DNA from: Steroidobacteraceae bacterium
Lineage (GTDB): Bacteria; Pseudomonadota; Gammaproteobacteria; Steroidobacterales; Steroidobacteraceae
NCBI GenBank assembly: GCA_025451845.1
Contig: JANWJS010000001.1
Location: 49,856 to 113,855, forward strand
Direction: 5' to 3'
DNA: 64,000 nt
Below the pieces are notes generated by a model. It was not told the origin of the DNA. It worked only from the letters and a program-made list of their open reading frames with translations, and ran no database searches. Made by a program: the position numbers and the translations under genes. Each line of letters opens with the position of its first letter. Position 1 is the stretch's first letter. Positions 59,812 to 64,000 of this stretch are shown here, piece after piece.

Positions 59812-61626
59812 ATGAGCCGGCCTGCGGACGACAAAAAGCCAGCCGCGGAGCCCTGGAAAGGCTTCGAGACGTACGCGCAGCTCTGCAGGGCGCTCCTGCC
59901 GCGCGCCCACGTGATCTCGATTTTCGACGCCCGCGGGGTGCTGCGCTGGTCGACCGATTCGGCTACCGCGGCTGACATCACGCCCATCGTCGCCGGCGCT
60001 CTCGCCACGGCCGACTCTGCTTTCGAGAGCGCCGGCGCCTGTCACATGCTGTCCGGCAACAAGCCGGTGTATGTCTGTTGGATTCGCGACAACTCGCGGC
60101 ACCTGCTCGCGCTCGCCGCCATCGCCTGCCCGCCAGCGGGCGAGCGGGAGGAGCCTCAAAGCTTCCAACTCGTGCACACGCTGCTCGCGCCCGTCCTCGA
60201 GTGTCTGCGCCGCGACCTGCTCGCGCGCGTGGCGCTGGGCAAGCTGAAGCGGACCGTGGCGGAGCTGAACAAGATGCGCCGCGGCGCGGCGGTCGGCAGC
60301 TTCGACACACTGACCGGTCTTTACACCCGGCCGGCGTTCGAGAGCCGCGTGCGCCTCGCGGTGACGAGCGGCGAGGGCTCGACGGGTTGGATCTCGCTCT
60401 ACATCAACGTCGATCAGCTGCACGTCATCAACGACAACTTCGGCATGCGGGTGGGGGACAGCGTGCTCGGGCAGCTCGGCGAGCTGCTGCGGGGCCGGCT
60501 GGCCCCGGGGGCGTTCGCGGCGAGGATCTCGGGGGACCGCTTCGCGGCGCTGCTACCCGGCAACCTTGATGATGCGGAGCACTTCGGCGAGACGCTGCGC
60601 GAGGCGGCCGAGCAGTTGGGCAACATGCAGGGCAACTCACGGCTGCGTGTCTCGATCAGCATCGGCGTAGCGGCCCTCGATTCCAGCGGGGGTGAGCTCA
60701 TGCACTCGCTCGCTGCGGCCGAAACGGCCTGCAAGGCCGCCAAGGACCGCGGCCGTAATCGCGTGGAGGTCTACCGGGCCAACGATGAAAGCCTCGTGCG
60801 CAGGTTTGCCGACATCAACATCGCCGGCCAGCTGCACGATGCCATCAGCTCCGGGCGGCTGCGGCTCGATGCGCAGCTCATCCTGCCCTTCGGCAATGCC
60901 GCGCATTTGAAGCGCCACTACGAGCTCCTGGTGCGCATGATCGATGAGGACGGCACCGCCGCGGGGCCTGCCAGGTTCATGTCGGCGGCAATTCGCTACC
61001 AGCTGATGCAGAGCATCGATCGCTGGGTGATCGAGACCGCCGTCGAGCGCGTCAAGGCCTGCGCCGGCTCGTTCTCCGGGGTGCCGCTGTCTTTCGCCAT
61101 CAACTTCTCCGGTCAGTCGCTGAGCGACGAGAGCTTCGGCGACTTCCTGATCGACCGGATCCGCTCGTGCGGCCTGCCGCCCGACATCTTCTGCTTCGAG
61201 CTCACGGAGAACTCGGCCGTCGCCAGCGTCGCGCGCGCGACTGATTTGATGCGCAGACTGCGCGCGCTCGGCTGCGGAATTGCGCTCGATGACTTCGGCA
61301 CCGGGCTGTCCTCGCTGTCCTATCTGCGCCATCTGCCGGTGACGATGCTGAAGATCGACGGCAGCTTCGTGCGGGATGTGGTGCGCGATCCACGTGCCGA
61401 ATCCATGGTGCGCGCGTTTGCGCAGCTCGCGCGCACCATGTCGCTGACTACGGTCGCCGAGTACGTCGAGACCGAGGAGATCCGCGCGCGCGTCGCCACC
61501 CTCGGAGTCGATTACGGGCAAGGCTTTGCCATCGCGAAGCCTGTGCCGCTCGACAACCTGCTGACGGAGCTCACAGCAGACCCTCTCGTCGGCGCCCAGC
61601 GACGTTTCGCAACGGGGTTCGGGTAG
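59812..61626 (+). CDS. GGDEF-EAL protein with degenerate GGDEF, probable c-di-GMP phosphodiesterase
   Basis: A 604-residue protein without clear transmembrane helices. The N-terminal 150 residues form a possible sensor domain of unknown type. The GGDEF domain (about 165-325) opens with DTLTGLYTRPAFE but its signature reads SGDRF, so cyclase activity is unlikely. The EAL domain (about 335-590) keeps ELLVR, NFSGQ, FELTEN, DDFGTG, KIDGSF, AEYVE and GQGFAIAKP, the residues needed for metal binding and catalysis. ATG 59812 is preferred; TTG 59791 is in frame. It is inserted between envC and ctpA. Confidence 0.92.
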   Translation: MSRPADDKKPAAEPWKGFETYAQLCRALLPRAHVISIFDARGVLRWSTDSATAADITPIVAGALATADSAFESAGACHMLSGNKPVYVCWIRDNSRHLLALAAIACPPAGEREEPQSFQLVHTLLAPVLECLRRDLLARVALGKLKRTVAELNKMRRGAAVGSFDTLTGLYTRPAFESRVRLAVTSGEGSTGWISLYINVDQLHVINDNFGMRVGDSVLGQLGELLRGRLAPGAFAARISGDRFAALLPGNLDDAEHFGETLREAAEQLGNMQGNSRLRVSISIGVAALDSSGGELMHSLAAAETACKAAKDRGRNRVEVYRANDESLVRRFADINIAGQLHDAISSGRLRLDAQLILPFGNAAHLKRHYELLVRMIDEDGTAAGPARFMSAAIRYQLMQSIDRWVIETAVERVKACAGSFSGVPLSFAINFSGQSLSDESFGDFLIDRIRSCGLPPDIFCFELTENSAVASVARATDLMRRLRALGCGIALDDFGTGLSSLSYLRHLPVTMLKIDGSFVRDVVRDPRAESMVRAFAQLARTMSLTTVAEYVETEEIRARVATLGVDYGQGFAIAKPVPLDNLLTELTADPLVGAQRRFATGFG

Positions 61627-61761
61627 GCTGCCGCGACTCCGGCGCACAACGCCTGCGGCATCATTGGTCGGGCCCTGCGTGCCGGCGGTCGGGCGGCCAT
61701 TGACCCGCAGGGCACGCCGTAGCATCGTTTCATCCTTTGATCCCACGGGGGGATTCATCAC

Positions 61762-63153
61762 ATGTCGATGCGGTCGCGCACGCTGATCGCTCTCGTCACG
61801 GGAGCGATTTTCGGCTTTTCCGCTGCTCTTGCGAGCGGCGTGCTGGCGCAGGGCCCGCGCGCCCACGCCAGTCAGGCCGACAACACGATGCCAACGGTCG
61901 CGCAGACCGTACACTCAGGGCAGGTCCCCGCCGGCGATGCCAGCGCGGGCGACTCCAGCGATCCTGCCGTCCTTCCCTGGCAGGAGGCCCGCCTCTTCGC
62001 GGAGGTCTACGAGCACATCAAGCGCGATTACGTCGACCGGATCAGCGACCGCAAGCTGATGGACGCTGCCATCCGCGGCATGGTCTCCTCGCTCGATCCG
62101 CACTCCGCCTATCTCGATAGCGAGGAGTTCGAGGAAACCCGCCTGAGCACCATGGGCTCTTATCCCGGAGTTGGCATCGAGGTGGCCGCAGAGGGCTCCG
62201 CCGTCAAGATCCTCCATTCGATCCAGGGCTCCCCGGCCGAGCAGGCCGGCCTGCGTGCCGGCGATGAGATCGTGGCCATCGACGGCAAGCAGGTCGGGTC
62301 CGACGTCTCCGGCGCGATCGAGCACATGCGCGGAGTCTCGGGAAGCAGCGTGACCCTCACCATCCGCCGCGCCGGGACCACAGGCCTACGCAACTTCGCC
62401 ATGCGCCGCGCCAATGTCGCGGTGCGCAGCGTTTCCCATCAGACTCTGGCGCCCGGGTATGGTTACGTGCGCATCGAGGACTTCAGCGACACCACGCCTG
62501 ATGAGGTGAACGCTGCGATATTGAATCTCCAGAGAGACAATCCGTCGGGATTGCGCGGTCTAGTGCTCGACCTACGCGACAATCCAGGTGGCGTGCTCGA
62601 GTCCGGCGTCGCGGTGGCCGATGATTTCCTCAACAGCGGCGTCATCCTCACCGCTGAGGGCCGTACGGCCGACGCCCGCTTCGAGATGGATGCCACACCG
62701 GGTGATCTGATGAGCGGCGCACCCGTCGTGGTGCTGGTGAACAGCGGCACGGCTTCCGCGGCCGAGATCGTTTCGGCGGCCCTCAAGGATCACGGCCGCG
62801 CGCTGCTGATCGGGCACAAGACCTACGGCAAGGGCACCGTACAGACCGTCATGCCACTGCAGTACGGCGGGGCCGTGAAGCTGACCACTTCCCGGTATTT
62901 CACGCCGTCCGGCGGCTCCGTGCAGGGCAAAGGGCTCGTCCCGGACATCATCGAAGGGGGCCGGGAGCAGCAGCCCGCCGATGTGATGACTGCGAAGGAC
63001 GCACCCTCCCTCCAGTCGCGCGACGCCGAGGTGCAACTGGCCCTGAGCACCCTGGAGACCGAGGCGCATGGCGGCAGCGGGTCGGGACACCTCGTGAAAG
63101 CGGTAGCGCGCAGTCTCGCGCCGGCGCTCGCCACGGATGACCAGGTGCCGTAG
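61762..63153 (+). CDS. ctpA: Carboxy-terminal processing peptidase (S41 family, CtpA/Prc-like)
   Basis: A 463-residue periplasmic serine protease. The N-terminal signal or anchor (residues 8-29) is followed by a helical domain and a PDZ domain (about 130-205, beginning near PGVGIEV). The S41 core has the catalytic Ser332 in NSGTASAAEI and Lys357 in GHKTYGKGTVQ. It trims C-terminal tails or controls murein hydrolases. Close association with envC suggests a role in cell-wall turnover. The C-terminal 60 residues are less conserved. Confidence 0.94.
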   Translation: MSMRSRTLIALVTGAIFGFSAALASGVLAQGPRAHASQADNTMPTVAQTVHSGQVPAGDASAGDSSDPAVLPWQEARLFAEVYEHIKRDYVDRISDRKLMDAAIRGMVSSLDPHSAYLDSEEFEETRLSTMGSYPGVGIEVAAEGSAVKILHSIQGSPAEQAGLRAGDEIVAIDGKQVGSDVSGAIEHMRGVSGSSVTLTIRRAGTTGLRNFAMRRANVAVRSVSHQTLAPGYGYVRIEDFSDTTPDEVNAAILNLQRDNPSGLRGLVLDLRDNPGGVLESGVAVADDFLNSGVILTAEGRTADARFEMDATPGDLMSGAPVVVLVNSGTASAAEIVSAALKDHGRALLIGHKTYGKGTVQTVMPLQYGGAVKLTTSRYFTPSGGSVQGKGLVPDIIEGGREQQPADVMTAKDAPSLQSRDAEVQLALSTLETEAHGGSGSGHLVKAVARSLAPALATDDQVP

Positions 63154-63191
63154 GCTCTGGGCCCCTCGCGGCGCCGGGAGCGTACTAGAAC

Positions 63192-63845
63192 GTGCTGTCA
63201 TGGCTGCTCGATCTCGCGCTGCACCTCGACCGGCATCTGGTCGAGCTGCTGGCGCGCGTTGATCTCTGGATCTATCCGATCCTCTTCGCCGTCATCTTCG
63301 CGGAGACCGGCCTCGTCGTGACGCCGTTTCTGCCAGGGGACTCGTTGCTCTTCGGCGTCGGCGCCCTGGCTGCTGTCGACACCAGCGGCACTCTCAACGC
63401 GCCGCTCCTGTTCGGCGTGCTCGGCCTCGCCGCCGTCCTCGGCAACACCGTCAACTACTCGGTCGGCCGCCTCATCGGCCCTCCGGCGTTCAGCGGCCGC
63501 TATCGGCTGCTCAAGGTGGCGTACCTGCGTCGCACGGAAGAATTCTTCGTGCGCCACGGTGGCCGCGCGATCGCGCTGTCGCGCTTCGTTCCCATCGTCC
63601 GCACCTGCATGCCGTTCGTCGCCGGCGTGGGCCGCATGCCGTACGGCCGCTTCCAGGCCTACAACGTGTTCGGCGGCTTCACATGGGTGCTGCTCTTCCT
63701 CGGGGGCGGCTATCTCTTCGGCAACGTCCCGGTGGTGAAGCGGAATTTCGGAGGGGTGACCCTCTTCATCATCGTCGTGTCGCTGATCCCCGTGGCAGTG
63801 GCCATGCTGAGGCGGCGCCGAGTGACGCCGGATACGGCAGGCTGA
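63192..63845 (+). CDS. DedA-family membrane protein
   Basis: A 217-residue inner-membrane protein of the DedA/VTT superfamily. FAETGLVVTPFLPGDSLLF and SRFVPIVRTCMPFVAGVGRMPYGRF (split motif) are the diagnostic reentrant-loop and arginine segments, with Glu and Arg residues needed for proton coupling. Members scramble or flip undecaprenyl phosphate and phospholipids, or support membrane homeostasis. It starts at GTG 63192, 39 bp after ctpA, and precedes the DUF4440-like gene by 10 bp, likely one transcript. Confidence 0.93.
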   Translation: MLSWLLDLALHLDRHLVELLARVDLWIYPILFAVIFAETGLVVTPFLPGDSLLFGVGALAAVDTSGTLNAPLLFGVLGLAAVLGNTVNYSVGRLIGPPAFSGRYRLLKVAYLRRTEEFFVRHGGRAIALSRFVPIVRTCMPFVAGVGRMPYGRFQAYNVFGGFTWVLLFLGGGYLFGNVPVVKRNFGGVTLFIIVVSLIPVAVAMLRRRRVTPDTAG

Positions 63846-63855
63846 GGAGACAAGC

Positions 63856-64000
63856 GTGAAACCATGGTTGACGACCGAGTCGCGGCTGCGGGAGCTACAG
63901 CAGGAGCTGAGCAGCCGCGAGCCCATATTTAATCGCCCGGAGCGCGGCAACACCCCGACGGACATCGAGGCAATGACCGAGGACGGGGTCTGGGGAGTGG
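63856..64000 (+). CDS. DUF4440-like (NTF2-fold) protein, 5' part only
   Basis: The first 48 codons of a gene that runs out of the window. GAGGAG stands before the GTG start. The translated piece has LRELQQELSSREPIFNRPE followed by TDIEAMTEDGVWGV, which fits the start of small SnoaL/DUF4440-type proteins. That assignment is from memory of the pattern and is uncertain. Confidence 0.6.
   Translation, partial: MKPWLTTESRLRELQQELSSREPIFNRPERGNTPTDIEAMTEDGVWGV

Overview
The window is high-GC DNA from a gammaproteobacterium. It holds the rpmH-rnpA-yidD-yidC-mnmE block facing left and dnaA-dnaN-recF-gyrB facing right, with a gammaproteobacterial-size GyrB (805 aa). It also has the glnA-glnL-glnG nitrogen block, glyQ-glyS, secB-grxC-gpsA and envC-ctpA. 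Frequent GTG and TTG starts, and glnA followed by a DUF4124 protein before ntrBC, suggest a deep-branching order such as Steroidobacterales, Nevskiales or Xanthomonadales. The sequence alone does not settle this.

Layout. (1) 1-7.0 kb: the window opens inside an intein in uvrD. The C-terminal half of the helicase follows, then trkA-trkH potassium uptake, a CBS-pair protein, a SIMPL-domain protein and a small HExxH protein. (2) 7.1-11.5 kb: mnmG-pyrF and an OppA-like lipoprotein. (3) 11.5-16.5 kb, minus strand: an efflux operon whose EmrA-like adaptor is fused to an N-terminal UspA domain, then an EmrB-like pump, then a PF04185 phosphoesterase overlapping the pump gene. (4) 16.6-27.5 kb: the origin region. 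The dnaA-dnaN gap has DnaA-box-like sites, a DnaA-trio-like tract and an AT-rich stretch. (5) 27.6-42 kb: accessory metabolism: an SMP-30 protein with a Tat signal, a PaoABC-type molybdenum aldehyde oxidoreductase, a YVTN beta-propeller, arylamine N-acetyltransferase, two MFS transporters, an FAD oxidoreductase behind a sigma-54 promoter, a sedolisin (S53), a Rieske protein and a hyaluronan-synthase-like glycosyltransferase. (6) 42.2-48 kb: an ArsR remnant, a DHA2 pump, plsC, glyS and glyQ. (7) 48-53.5 kb: glnA with NtrC sites and a sigma-54 promoter, a DUF4124 protein, and the NtrB/NtrC pair that should drive that promoter. (8) 53.6-64 kb: a class 1B-type dihydroorotate dehydrogenase, small membrane and START-like proteins, gpsA, secB, grxC, a rhodanese-like protein, envC, a GGDEF-EAL protein, ctpA, a DedA protein and the start of a DUF4440-like gene.

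The less ordinary layer is a set of short palindromic repeat families in the gaps. One 76-bp repeat contains the ribosome-binding site and start codon of both glyS and glnG, so both proteins begin with the same kind of repeat-encoded N-terminal extension. A related palindrome core lies at the start of grxC. Another family (about 106-109 bp) sits just upstream of trkA and gpsA. There is also a 128-bp tandem duplication between the emrA and emrB genes, a 147-bp terminal-inverted-repeat element between dnaN and recF, and a 50-bp dyad upstream of dnaA. No rRNA, tRNA, CRISPR array, transposase or prophage was seen.
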